Source: Corynebacterium sp. sy039 (lineage in GTDB: Bacteria; Actinomycetota; Actinomycetes; Mycobacteriales; Mycobacteriaceae). Taken from it: a DNA stretch of 64,000 nucleotides. Position numbers and translations under genes: made by a program. The DNA lies in assembly GCF_007904105.1 (NCBI RefSeq), contig NZ_CP042325.1, positions 1,426,001 through 1,490,000 on the forward strand, in the 5' to 3' direction. Under the pieces are notes generated by a model. The model ran no database searches and was not told where the DNA came from. It worked only from the letters and a program-made list of their open reading frames with translations. Numbering within the stretch: the stretch's first letter is position 1; each line of letters begins with the position of its first letter. Of the stretch, positions 1 to 9,458 are shown piece by piece.

Positions 1-499
1 CGTGAGCCAGCAAACCGCCACCCCACACCATATGCGCTAATGGGAAGTAAGCACACGTTGCCCATAATCCTGCAAAGAGCATCCAAGAGCCAAATTTGAC
101 ACGTTCGGCTATGGCACCAGAAATCAATGCGGTAGAGATAACAGCAAAGGTGAGCTGGAATGCAACATCAATAATGTTGGGATAACCAGATGCACCTGCA
201 ATATAGTTGCCTTCTGCGTCAGTAATGGAGTTTTTTAGCCCAAAGAACTCAAAAGGGTTGGCAAATACCCCACCTATTGATTGAGAGCCATAGGACATGG
301 ACCATCCCCATAGCACATAAATAACGCTGACTAACCCAAGTGTGCCAAAAGACATCATCATCATGTTTAGCACTGATTTTTGCCTGGACATACCGCCATA
401 GAAAAATGCAAGTGCAGGTGTCATGAGAAGAACCAGTGATGCTGATATGAGCATCCAACTTGCATTTCCTGATGCTTGTAGCACTTCTTCCGAGCTCAT
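1..499 (-). CDS. amtB: Ammonium transporter AmtB, N-terminal part (cut by window edge)
   Basis: Ammonium channel/transporter of the Amt/MEP family in the cytoplasmic membrane. Reading from the ATG at 499, the product starts MSSEEVLQASGNASWML, then shows a first membrane segment with the Amt signature FFYGGMSRQKSVLNM and further hydrophobic segments up to AHMVWGGG at the edge; roughly 166 residues of about 440 are present. A clear ribosome site (AAGGAG, 8 nt spacing) fixes the start. It lies downstream of ftsY on the same strand but is separated by a terminator and has its own upstream region with AmtR-like boxes, as for amtB-glnK-glnD in C. glutamicum. The symbol rests on that synteny; glnK and glnD would lie outside the window. 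Confidence 0.93.
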   Translation of the reverse strand, partial: MSSEEVLQASGNASWMLISASLVLLMTPALAFFYGGMSRQKSVLNMMMMSFGTLGLVSVIYVLWGWSMSYGSQSIGGVFANPFEFFGLKNSITDAEGNYIAGASGYPNIIDVAFQLTFAVISTALISGAIAERVKFGSWMLFAGLWATCAYFPLAHMVWGGGLLAH

Positions 500-557
500 G
501 ATGTGCTCTCCTTTTCTCAGAATCCCTCAGTGGATACGACTGTTGCCATGCAACTCA

Positions 558-602
558 CTATATAACTATAGACATACAGAATTCTTTTCTATAATCCAAC
601 AG
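558..602. promoter_or_regulatory. Two AmtR-like operator boxes upstream of amtB
   Basis: Two copies of the palindromic pattern CTAT-N6-ATAG lie upstream of amtB: CTATATAACTATAG at 558-571 (perfect) and CTATAATCCAACAG at 589-602, preceded by TTT, with one mismatch in the right half. Starts are 31 bp apart, about three helical turns. The published C. glutamicum AmtR consensus is close to tttCTATN6AtAGat. AmtR is the TetR-family nitrogen repressor that controls amtB there. The assignment is by pattern and context only. Confidence 0.6.
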
Positions 603-652
603 TTAGAATGGGGTACCCACTCACGAAAGACAAGGCATTATCACTGCTAAGA

Positions 653-690
653 GCACCGAAAAAGGCAGCACCCCATCATGGATGCTGCCT
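653..690 (-). terminator. Rho-independent terminator behind ftsY
   Basis: An 8-bp perfect stem (AGGCAGCA at 663-670 pairing with TGCTGCCT at 683-690, 12-nt loop) is followed on the minus strand by TTTTTC. It sits 64 bp past the ftsY stop and ends the smc-ftsY transcript ahead of the amtB regulatory region. Confidence 0.8.
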
Positions 691-753
691 ATAAAGATTC
701 ACTGCGCCATCGCGCATCATCACACAAAGATGGAATGACTAACCAGCGAAAAC

Positions 754-2178
754 TTAATGTGTGCCCAAAAGCGCATCGACAAAACCATCAACCTCAAAAG
801 GTGCTAAGTGGTCAGCGCCTTCCCCAAGACCCACCAATTTCACTGGAACACCAAGTTCTTCTTGCACTCGGAACACAATCCCGCCCTTGGCTGTGCCATC
901 AAGTTTGGTTAGTGCAACACCAGTAATCTCTACGACATCACTAAATACTTTCGCCTGGTGCATACCATTTTGCCCGGTAGTAGCATCAAGGACGAGCAAG
1001 ACCTCATCAACTTTTGCTTTCTTTTCCACTACTCGTTTTACTTTGCCAAGCTGATCCATCAAATTCGCAGAGTTATGCAAACGACCGGCAGTGTCAATGA
1101 GAACCACGTCCACTCCTGATTCCACGCCCTGCGACACGGCGTCGAAAGCAACGGAAGCAGGATCTGCACCTTCTTTGCCACGCACTGTTCGCGCCCCTAC
1201 GCGTCGACCCCATGTTTCTAGCTGATCAGCTGCGGCAGCACGGAAAGTATCTGCAGCGCCAAGAAGAACAGAGTGCCCCATAGACACAAGAACACGTGCA
1301 AGTTTTCCTGTTGTGGTCGTCTTACCAGTGCCATTGACTCCCACAACCAAAATCACCGCTGGCTTACCGTCATAAGGCATAGCCTTAATAGAGCGATCCA
1401 TATCTGGTTGCGCTGCACTAATCAAACATTCACGTAGCATTTCCCGCGCTTCTTGCTCAGAGGAAACCCCACGCTTGGCAATGGTTTCTCGCAATTGATC
1501 AACAACTTTGAGCGTCACATTAGCGCCAAGATCTGCTTGCAATAGCAATGCTTCAATATCTTCCCACGCCTCATCGTCGAGATCTCCCTCGCTAAGCATA
1601 CCGAGTACAGAACGACCAAAAACATTTTGTGAACGCGATAGGCGGGCGCGCAACCGAGCAATACGACCGTCAGCAGGATCAATATCTTCGACAGGGGCAC
1701 TGTCAACGCTATCAGCGCTATCAGTGGTGTCAGCGCTATCAGGGCTATCAGCGCTATCAGAAACACCATCCTCAGAAACAGTATCGGCAGCAGAATCAGA
1801 GTCAGAGCTTTCGACATCATGGATCTGTGCTCCCTGCTCGTGAGTTTGTGAGTCGAGTTTCGTCGCATGAGCGTCGATAAGCTCCTCAGGTTTATTCGTG
1901 CTTTCTGCGGCTATAGCAGGTTCAGCAGATTCAGCCTGACGAACCTCAGGCTCCGATTGGGCTAATTCAACTGGTTCTTTTTGCGCAGAACTAAAATTAA
2001 ACCCACCTTGAGCCTGATAATTACCCGACTTCTCTTGTTGCGTTAGTTCCTTTTTAGGCTGCTCATTCTCAAAACTGATTTTTTTTGCGCTGTGCCGACG
2101 CAAACCAATAATGACAAAAGCAATAAGCAACAGCACTACCACTACGGCAGCAATAAGGATTATGAGCTGAGTATTCAT
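754..2178 (-). CDS. ftsY: Signal recognition particle receptor FtsY
   Basis: SRP receptor GTPase that docks ribosome-nascent chain complexes at the membrane. From the ATG at 2178 (474 aa) it has an N-terminal membrane anchor (about residues 4-25), a long acidic Ser/Asp/Ala-rich linker, then the NG domain: helical N domain from about residue 170, P-loop GVNGTGKT at about 280-287, DTAGR at about 362-366 and TKLDGTAKGG from about 424. The start at 2178 has GGAG 8 nt upstream; an in-frame ATG 24 nt earlier (2202) lacks a good site. The upstream unknown gene ends at 2209, so both belong to one transcript with smc. The linker contains a 9-bp tandem repeat. Confidence 0.95.
   Translation of the reverse strand: MNTQLIILIAAVVVVLLLIAFVIIGLRRHSAKKISFENEQPKKELTQQEKSGNYQAQGGFNFSSAQKEPVELAQSEPEVRQAESAEPAIAAESTNKPEELIDAHATKLDSQTHEQGAQIHDVESSDSDSAADTVSEDGVSDSADSPDSADTTDSADSVDSAPVEDIDPADGRIARLRARLSRSQNVFGRSVLGMLSEGDLDDEAWEDIEALLLQADLGANVTLKVVDQLRETIAKRGVSSEQEAREMLRECLISAAQPDMDRSIKAMPYDGKPAVILVVGVNGTGKTTTTGKLARVLVSMGHSVLLGAADTFRAAAADQLETWGRRVGARTVRGKEGADPASVAFDAVSQGVESGVDVVLIDTAGRLHNSANLMDQLGKVKRVVEKKAKVDEVLLVLDATTGQNGMHQAKVFSDVVEITGVALTKLDGTAKGGIVFRVQEELGVPVKLVGLGEGADHLAPFEVDGFVDALLGTH
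1696..1758 (-). repeat. Seven 9-bp tandem repeats in the ftsY linker (Asp-Ser-x)
   Basis: Seven consecutive 9-bp units derived from GATAGCGCT, read on the minus strand, encode DSA-DSP-DSA-DTT-DSA-DSV-DSA in the acidic linker of FtsY. The near identity of the units at the DNA level suggests recent slippage expansion, so the unit number may vary between strains. Confidence 0.85.
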
Positions 2179-2208
2179 GATTCTTTCTCCAGTTTCTCTC
2201 ACATAGTA

Positions 2209-5200
2209 TTAAAAACTTATTCCTTGGTGTTTCACCGCTAAAACCATAGCCTCAGCAGCAACCATATCGCTTGTCACCAGTTCTGGCACAATATCAGCCA
2301 ATAACGCCCATGCTGGAGTCACTGCGTCAAGGGTCTTAGACGATGTGATCAAACCATGCGCATGCATACGAGCAGCAAGAGCCAAAATAAGCGATACCAC
2401 TGGAGTCAATGCCCACACATTATCACGAGCATCAGTATCGACCCCATCCAATTTGTCAAAGCGTACACGTGCCATAGCGTAAAGAGTTTTATTGGTACTA
2501 CGCAAGGTACGTAATAAGGTCACAGCTGGTTGAATCAATCCCTGCGAAGACAACAATTCACACAGACATTCTCGCTGATTAAACGCCTCAAATACCGCTA
2601 AAAGCCGTGATCCTTCATCCATAATCGCCCCAGGAACAACCCGAGAATCAGCGAAAAACATAGAAAGCAGATTTTTCTGCTGCGACTCATCCATAGACGC
2701 AATTGCCACCGTAGAACGATCAATGCACGCAGAATCCAACGTAGCATCTCTACCGGTTTTGAGTATTTCTACCACATTCTCCCCAGCAAGATGCACGAGC
2801 TTTTCGACGATTACCGCCACATCTGGATCCACTGTCTCATCCGCAAATGCTGACCCGAACTTGGCAACGTCTTCTGTGGCTAGCTCCGTTCCTTGTTCTT
2901 CATGTTCCATGATCTCTCTGGAGTCTTGAGCACCTTCTTGCTGTATTTGATGAGATAATCGACTATCTAATTCGCCAAGTAGTGCCAAGGTATCAATCCA
3001 TGCAGCCCGGTGAATATCCTCATAATGGTTGTGCTCTTCTTCCTGATAAGCACTTGAAACAGTATGACCAGAAAAAATGCATAGACTTAAGGTTGTTTCA
3101 ATAATCTTTCCAGGTTGTTGCGTTGCTGGCACTAAACTTTCTGACAAGCCTTTAAGCGCATTATGCGGCTGAGAGCGCAATACTTGTTGCACTGCTTTGC
3201 GTGCATCGCCTTTAGCCAACCCTGTGGTAATGGTATCCCACAGCAATGGCATAACTTCAGCGGAATCAGGCACTTGCGTGCTGTCACCAGCAAGAAAAGC
3301 AGAAAGCTGTGTCAAAACACCGACGGTGTCTGCGTCTGCGTCATCGTGAGGATCAATATAATGCCCTGGCTGTTCTAAAATATAGGCATAGTCCCCAGGA
3401 GTAATTGGTGCACGTAGAGTCATAAACGGATCATGCGTATGCAATTGGATTGCCAGATTACCCGCATTCCTTAAATTATCTGGCAATGTTAAAACCCCAG
3501 AATGGACGTCGAGAGTATAAGCTGGCTCCCACGGAGCAGTCAAAGCCCATACCCAAGCACGTAGCCGAGAATGATCAGTAAGACCACTAAAGCTCATTAC
3601 CCCAGGTTGCTCAGGATCAGTCTGAAGCGTGTATTCCTGCTCAGAACGTAAATCGGCAACAGTGACCGAAACTTTATTGCGACTGAGTGCATCTGTCCAC
3701 TCCAAATCAATACGTCCAGCAGGCATAACGCACGCACTTGCAGCAATTGGAGCGAGATCAGCAACATACGTTAAATCAGAATCCGCAGCTTTGAGCTTAA
3801 TCGTTTTTACTGGAGCTCCATGAGTATTGCGCACGGTAACCGTCGGATTGCGTAACTGCCCCACTGCTCGAATACGTAATTGCCCGTCGGCAGCTAAACG
3901 ACGCGGACGCACCACCACTCTACTCGCACGCCACATTGGTGGCTCACCAATCAGTGGTAACTCAAAGGTTAATCGAGGTGGAGTAAACCGTAGCGGCAGT
4001 TGATCACCTTCGTCGGTACTCACGATAAGTTCTGCTCCTGCCTGATCAGGCGCTACCGACAATACCTGTGGCTGACATCTAAATTCTTTTTCTCCTGGTA
4101 TAAGCTGTAGCGTTGCTTCGCTCAACCCACCACCCGTAGGAATCCGAAATGCTTTCGATACACCAGCAATATCCATATGTGCTTGTGCGCCTTCAACTAA
4201 CGCAAACTCATGTCGGAATGACTCATTCCGCGGTCCACGCATACGAACAAGATATTCCCCCACCCACGGTGCATCATAAAGGTCAGGATCAAAAACCTGA
4301 AATACCCCACCTTCAGCTGGCACTTCGAGTGGTTCTGGTTGGGTAATTTCTTCACCAGCGTGCGATGCACCTGCATAAGAAGAAATAGATAAATACCAGG
4401 TTTCACTGTGTCCTGAAGGAGTAGGAGGGAAAACTGCAAGCAAGGAACTGTCATAAACAGCTAACCCACTCAAACTCGTCAATGCAGGTAATGGCTCCCC
4501 GGGATTTTGGAACATGACTCGCTGGCGCACATCAATACTGCGGATTCCTTCCATAGACGCCTTAGCACCTTGTGGCACAGCAACCATCGATGCAGCATGA
4601 TATACATCCACATAGTAACACGTCCAACCTACCCAGCCTTCAACAGCACAAGAAGATAATGGTGTGATATGTTCACCGCTCACAATGTCTTCTAATATCG
4701 TTGCCTCAGGCACCAATACATGAAGGTATTGATGATGAAGTGAGACTTTATCACTAACATTTGCGCCACCAGCACTAAAGAGCAACATGGCATTATCACT
4801 ATTGATAACAGGCACTGTCCACACAATGTTGTGCGTAAGATCTTGAACGATGATGTCACGCACTGGATGATCAACAGAAATATCTAATGCTTCGCTAAAA
4901 CCCGACTCATCTCCCCAAGCACGTCCAGTACGATACACCTTCGTTGTTGAGTCTATGGATACACGCCAACTTACTTGTTGCTGTTCTACTCCTACTGCTG
5001 TATGCGGGGTGTTATCAACATTCTTAGGTAACTGTGGTAAGCGCTGTTGAGGCAAACGTAAACAGATCTTTTTACGCTGCGCATCATAAATAATTCTCGG
5101 ACGCATTTCCCTACCAGCAACCCCAACAGCAGAATCACGATCATGTGTTCCCACTGGCCGCTCCCGCAACTCTGCAACAACCAATTCATCAATTGTGGTA

Positions 5201-5889
5201 GGCAGCTTAGGCATCAACCCAGATCTATCTCGGTCGAACCAGCTATGCGGATGGTCAAGGGCAAAACGTCGTAATGCATAAATGCCTGCCAGGATTTTCT
5301 CACTATATTCCGGGCTATGCTGCGCCGCTTGTGAAAAGTAGGGTGTGGTTTCCTGAGCACCAAGATCAGCAATGTCTAGTTCTGTTTCTGCTGTATCAAT
5401 AAGCTCTAATAATGCAGGAATCTCATTGCTGACAATGCCAGCATGAAACGCAGCAAGAGTAAGAAAATCAATATCGCCAGGGATAAGCAACTCAAAATCA
5501 CGCAATGCCGCTGGCAGGAACTCTTCGATAAGCTGTTCCAGCTCCGCTACTGACGGCAGCGCAAGCCCTAAACTCCCTGATAACTCTGCAGCAAAGTTCT
5601 GCGCGCACACCACTTCGCGAGCTCTAGAGATTATCGTCACCAAAGATAGTGCAGGACTAACAGATAATAGCCCAGCAAGACTAGCGCCAGCAGCCAATTG
5701 TCGACTCAAGAAAATACCATAAAGCCGCTCAATCTGTTCTAGTTCATCAATGGATAAACCCAGTTCATACACCACATCAACTTTTTTCAAGCGCTGAGCC
5801 AAATCCAATTCGCTTTTCGACGCCCAGCCCAAGAGACTATCGCTCATATCTGCAATAGGATGAGAAAGTTGGGAACGGCTATCCGACAT
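2209..5889 (-). CDS. Large conserved-context protein of unknown function (1226 aa) between smc and ftsY
   Basis: I do not recognise a named family. The protein is 1226 residues with no signal peptide or membrane segment, so it is probably cytosolic. Three zones are visible: an alpha-helical N-terminal zone (about 1-250) rich in Leu/Ala/Glu; a long middle zone (about 270-850) of short beta-strand-like stretches with many Val/Thr/Pro and aromatic residues, suggesting several beta-sandwich modules; and a helical C-terminal zone (about 870-1226) with Glu/His/Asp-rich loops. No P-loop, nuclease or protease motif is evident. It starts 5 nt after the smc stop and ends just before ftsY, so it is almost certainly co-transcribed with both. 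A role linked to SMC is possible but is inferred only from position. Confidence 0.85.
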   Translation of the reverse strand: MSDSRSQLSHPIADMSDSLLGWASKSELDLAQRLKKVDVVYELGLSIDELEQIERLYGIFLSRQLAAGASLAGLLSVSPALSLVTIISRAREVVCAQNFAAELSGSLGLALPSVAELEQLIEEFLPAALRDFELLIPGDIDFLTLAAFHAGIVSNEIPALLELIDTAETELDIADLGAQETTPYFSQAAQHSPEYSEKILAGIYALRRFALDHPHSWFDRDRSGLMPKLPTTIDELVVAELRERPVGTHDRDSAVGVAGREMRPRIIYDAQRKKICLRLPQQRLPQLPKNVDNTPHTAVGVEQQQVSWRVSIDSTTKVYRTGRAWGDESGFSEALDISVDHPVRDIIVQDLTHNIVWTVPVINSDNAMLLFSAGGANVSDKVSLHHQYLHVLVPEATILEDIVSGEHITPLSSCAVEGWVGWTCYYVDVYHAASMVAVPQGAKASMEGIRSIDVRQRVMFQNPGEPLPALTSLSGLAVYDSSLLAVFPPTPSGHSETWYLSISSYAGASHAGEEITQPEPLEVPAEGGVFQVFDPDLYDAPWVGEYLVRMRGPRNESFRHEFALVEGAQAHMDIAGVSKAFRIPTGGGLSEATLQLIPGEKEFRCQPQVLSVAPDQAGAELIVSTDEGDQLPLRFTPPRLTFELPLIGEPPMWRASRVVVRPRRLAADGQLRIRAVGQLRNPTVTVRNTHGAPVKTIKLKAADSDLTYVADLAPIAASACVMPAGRIDLEWTDALSRNKVSVTVADLRSEQEYTLQTDPEQPGVMSFSGLTDHSRLRAWVWALTAPWEPAYTLDVHSGVLTLPDNLRNAGNLAIQLHTHDPFMTLRAPITPGDYAYILEQPGHYIDPHDDADADTVGVLTQLSAFLAGDSTQVPDSAEVMPLLWDTITTGLAKGDARKAVQQVLRSQPHNALKGLSESLVPATQQPGKIIETTLSLCIFSGHTVSSAYQEEEHNHYEDIHRAAWIDTLALLGELDSRLSHQIQQEGAQDSREIMEHEEQGTELATEDVAKFGSAFADETVDPDVAVIVEKLVHLAGENVVEILKTGRDATLDSACIDRSTVAIASMDESQQKNLLSMFFADSRVVPGAIMDEGSRLLAVFEAFNQRECLCELLSSQGLIQPAVTLLRTLRSTNKTLYAMARVRFDKLDGVDTDARDNVWALTPVVSLILALAARMHAHGLITSSKTLDAVTPAWALLADIVPELVTSDMVAAEAMVLAVKHQGISF

Positions 5890-5894
5890 AGATG

Positions 5895-8800
5895 TTAATC
5901 CTCTTCGTTAATTTGTTGTTCTGGTTGTGATTGCTGTGTCTGAGATTGTCTAAGCTCAGGACTCATTCGTTGCGAAATAACCCTCGTCACACCATCACCA
6001 CGCATAGTGACACCATAGAGCACATTAGCAATGTCCATCGTTGGCTTTTGATGGGTAATCACAATGAGCTGTGAATCTTGACGCAACTGCTCAAAAAGCG
6101 CTATTAGTCGTCGCAGGTTTACATCATCCAGTGCTGCTTCAACCTCATCCATAACATAAAAAGGCGAAGGACGCGCACGGAAAATTGCAACCAGCATAGC
6201 AAGGGCGGTCAAGGACTTTTCGCCACCGGACAACAACGATAATCGCTTTACTTTCTTTCCTGGTGGACGAGCCTCCACTTCGATGCCGGTGCCCAAAATA
6301 TCTTGAGGATCAGTAAGCACCAGCCGCCCTTGCCCACCAGGGAATAAGGTAGAAAACACCTTAGGAAATTCTTTTTCCACATCCAACCAAGCATCATGGA
6401 ATAATTGCAATATCTTCTTATCTACGCCCTCAATAACATCACTGAGATCCTGACGCGCACGCTCAAGGTCAGCAAGCTGGTTGGCCAGAAAATCATAGCG
6501 TTCCTCTAACGCCTTATACTCCTCCAAAGCAAGAGGATTCACTTTCCCTAATGCATTAAGATCTTTTTCCGCTTCTCGCAGTTCTTCACGTACGGTTTTT
6601 TCATCAAAATCAGAATCAGGAAGATAATCACGTGCAATTTCTTCAACTGGCACGCCAAGCTGCTCAAAAATTTTGGTACGAGCTTCCTCTAATCGTACAG
6701 ACGCCTGGGTGCTCGCAAGCTCTAAAGCATGAACATTATCACTTAATCTTTTGTGTTGAGCTTGCAGCGCACTATGCGCACTTTTAGTCTCTTGAAGGCG
6801 AGTCGACCAATGCGCACGCTGCTGAGCTTTATCTTCTCGATCGCGCTGCGCTTGCTCTAAGACCTCACTTAGTTGCTGTCCAAGCACAGTCGCCTTATCA
6901 CTTACCCACTGTGCCAGTTGCGCCTGCTGACGTTTGCGTACCATCTGCTGCTCAAACTGGGCTTTTGCCTGACGCTCATAATTGATTTGACGCTCCAAAC
7001 CACGCAATCGATCATATGCGGTACGCACTTTGTCTTCCGACGAGCGAAGGGCTAACTTTGCTTCTAATTCCATCGCTTTGATTTGTGAAAGCGCAGCAAA
7101 GGCTTCATCACGTTGGTGTGTAGACAGCTCTTGGTCTTGTGTCTCATCACTATCTACTCGCGCAAGTCGATCAAGCGTGTCATCAAGATGTTTCTGCACC
7201 TCGACCTGACGAATATCCGCTGCTTGTGCATGATCCGCTAGTTTCTCATGCTCAGCTTGGAGAGTTGCTTTTTCACCACGTAGTCGTTGCACATCTCGTT
7301 CTAACTGCGCAATGAGATTATTATGATCACGCATATTTGCTGTAGCCTGCGCCACTGCTACCCGCGCCTCCTGAGCCGCAGTCTGTGCACCAGAGAACGT
7401 ACCAGCAATCTCCGCAAGCTGTGCTTGCACTACCTCCAACTCTGATTGTGCTACCTCAACCTGAGCCTCTACCTCAAGAGTCGAAATAGCACCTTGACCA
7501 AATTGTACCCAGCCTTGTCCAATAAGCTGACCATCATAAGTCACAGCACGCAAACGTGGATCATTGTTAATGACTTCCATTGCCAGATCCAAGTTAGGAA
7601 CTAAAACAACATCTGCTAGTAATCTCGTAACAGCAACCACATAACCAGAATCAATGGTGAGAGCATCAAGAAGCCATTGAGTTTGCGCAGGAAGATCCGC
7701 ATCTAAGCGCCAAGGAGTATCGCCTGGTGTCTGCCTAGCAATAGTCGTTACATTACCTGGTTGGGACACCAACTGAGCCAATGTCTCATCGTCAATAGCA
7801 CCAGCTAATGCCTCAGCAAAAAAACCAAGTGCTGCTGCTAACGCTTTTTCCTGACCGGCATACTCTGCTCGCATTTTCATCTTGTTTGCCAATGGCACTA
7901 GCTCGGCCATCGCCGCCTTATTTTCCGAGCTACCGGCATAAGAAGTATGTGCTCTAGGTGCAGCAGCTTGCAATGTCTCTATCCGCGATTCCAGTCTAGA
8001 AACTTGTTTCTCTAGGTTCTTTTGCTCTGCACGCAATTGCTCTAAACGTTTTTCCGCGGCATCTGCTTCAGCAGTTGCTTGGATATGTGCTTCCTGTAGC
8101 GGTTGTGCGGCATCCTGTGCTTGCACCCATGCCTGTTCACTTTCAAGCAAGCGCTTTTCTATATCCTGGCTACGAGATCGACTGTGTTCAAGTTGCTCGT
8201 TATAGCGCGCAATTTCTGCAGCGACTACCTTGAGTTGTTCATTATATTTCTCTTGAGCAGCCACCAGGCGCACAACGCCCTCACGACGATCGGCAATCGC
8301 CCTGACCTGTGCCATATGCTCTTTATCTGCTTCTTGAGCACGCAGTTCATAGTCAGATACTTCCTCTTGAATGTTCTCCAACCGTTGCCTGGCAATCTCA
8401 ACATTCTCGTCTAATTGTGCGCATTCTGACTTAACTCGTTCTGCCTGGCGCGCTAGTACATCTGGATCTTGACCTTGATAACTGAGTTCGACAAAGTTAT
8501 CTGCTCGTTCCCGAGCAATTCTTTGAGTAGCAGCCACGCGTTCAGCCAATGCGGAGAGTTGGAACCATAGTTGCTGAGCCTGTTCCGCAGCAGGGGTTGC
8601 ACGAGCAACTTCTTGTTCTGCTTCTGCATGAAGGATATGTGCCTGCTCTAATTGCTCAACGACAAGCTCGCGTTGTTCTTGCGCAGCATGAACTTGTTTT
8701 TGTATATCCTCATGGGCTGCGGCTAACTGAGCAAGCTCATACCCAGCCAATTGCAATCGTGCTTGGCGCACCTGAGCCTGTACACTAGCAGCGCGTTGTG

Positions 8801-9434
8801 CAGCTTTGGCTTGCCTAGCCAGAGGCTTGAGCTGACGACGCAGCTCCTGGGTGAGATCATTGAGACGATCAACATTTGCCTGCATACTCACTAATTTGCG
8901 CTGTGCTTTTTCTTTGCGGCGCTTATGTTTGAGCACTCCGGCGGCTTCTTCAATAAACGCTCGACGCTCCTCAGGACGTGATTCTAGAATCTGATTTAGT
9001 CGTCCTTGTCCCACGATGACATGCATCTCGCGTCCGATACCAGAGTCTGATAGCAACTCTTGGATATCCATCAAGCGTGCCTTTGTACCATTGATTTCAT
9101 ACTCACTGGCACCGTCACGGAACATACGGCGTGTCACAGCTACTTCGCGATATTCGATGGGCAATGCTCCATCGGAATTATCTATTGTCAGCGTAACCTC
9201 GGCACGCCCTAAAGGTTTTCTTTGTCCTGCACCAGCAAAAATGACATCTTCCATTTTGCCGCCACGGAGAGTTTTTGCCCCTTGCTCTCCCATGACCCAA
9301 GCAAGGGCATCGACAACATTAGATTTTCCAGAACCATTAGGTCCAACGACTGCACATATTCCTGGCTCGAACTTTAGGGTAGTTGCCGAGGCAAAAGACT
9401 TAAAACCTTTGAGCGTCAGCGACTTAAGATACAC
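5895..9434 (-). CDS. smc: Chromosome partition protein SMC
   Basis: SMC ATPase that compacts and segregates the chromosome together with ScpA and ScpB (not in this window). The 1179 residues show the N-terminal P-loop GPNGSGKS at 31-38, two long coiled coils rich in Gln/Glu/Arg/Ala flanking a globular hinge near the middle (about 500-650), the ABC signature LSGGEKS at 1068-1074, Walker B FYVMDE at 1092-1097 and a D-loop EAALDD. The tail after about 1155 is Gln/Glu/Ser-rich. The start is GTG at 9434 with only a weak ribosome site, 24 bp after the upstream lipoprotein gene. The next gene begins 5 nt beyond its stop. Confidence 0.97.
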   Translation of the reverse strand: MYLKSLTLKGFKSFASATTLKFEPGICAVVGPNGSGKSNVVDALAWVMGEQGAKTLRGGKMEDVIFAGAGQRKPLGRAEVTLTIDNSDGALPIEYREVAVTRRMFRDGASEYEINGTKARLMDIQELLSDSGIGREMHVIVGQGRLNQILESRPEERRAFIEEAAGVLKHKRRKEKAQRKLVSMQANVDRLNDLTQELRRQLKPLARQAKAAQRAASVQAQVRQARLQLAGYELAQLAAAHEDIQKQVHAAQEQRELVVEQLEQAHILHAEAEQEVARATPAAEQAQQLWFQLSALAERVAATQRIARERADNFVELSYQGQDPDVLARQAERVKSECAQLDENVEIARQRLENIQEEVSDYELRAQEADKEHMAQVRAIADRREGVVRLVAAQEKYNEQLKVVAAEIARYNEQLEHSRSRSQDIEKRLLESEQAWVQAQDAAQPLQEAHIQATAEADAAEKRLEQLRAEQKNLEKQVSRLESRIETLQAAAPRAHTSYAGSSENKAAMAELVPLANKMKMRAEYAGQEKALAAALGFFAEALAGAIDDETLAQLVSQPGNVTTIARQTPGDTPWRLDADLPAQTQWLLDALTIDSGYVVAVTRLLADVVLVPNLDLAMEVINNDPRLRAVTYDGQLIGQGWVQFGQGAISTLEVEAQVEVAQSELEVVQAQLAEIAGTFSGAQTAAQEARVAVAQATANMRDHNNLIAQLERDVQRLRGEKATLQAEHEKLADHAQAADIRQVEVQKHLDDTLDRLARVDSDETQDQELSTHQRDEAFAALSQIKAMELEAKLALRSSEDKVRTAYDRLRGLERQINYERQAKAQFEQQMVRKRQQAQLAQWVSDKATVLGQQLSEVLEQAQRDREDKAQQRAHWSTRLQETKSAHSALQAQHKRLSDNVHALELASTQASVRLEEARTKIFEQLGVPVEEIARDYLPDSDFDEKTVREELREAEKDLNALGKVNPLALEEYKALEERYDFLANQLADLERARQDLSDVIEGVDKKILQLFHDAWLDVEKEFPKVFSTLFPGGQGRLVLTDPQDILGTGIEVEARPPGKKVKRLSLLSGGEKSLTALAMLVAIFRARPSPFYVMDEVEAALDDVNLRRLIALFEQLRQDSQLIVITHQKPTMDIANVLYGVTMRGDGVTRVISQRMSPELRQSQTQQSQPEQQINEED

Positions 9435-9458
9435 TCAAGCTAGTTTAGCAAAACAAGT

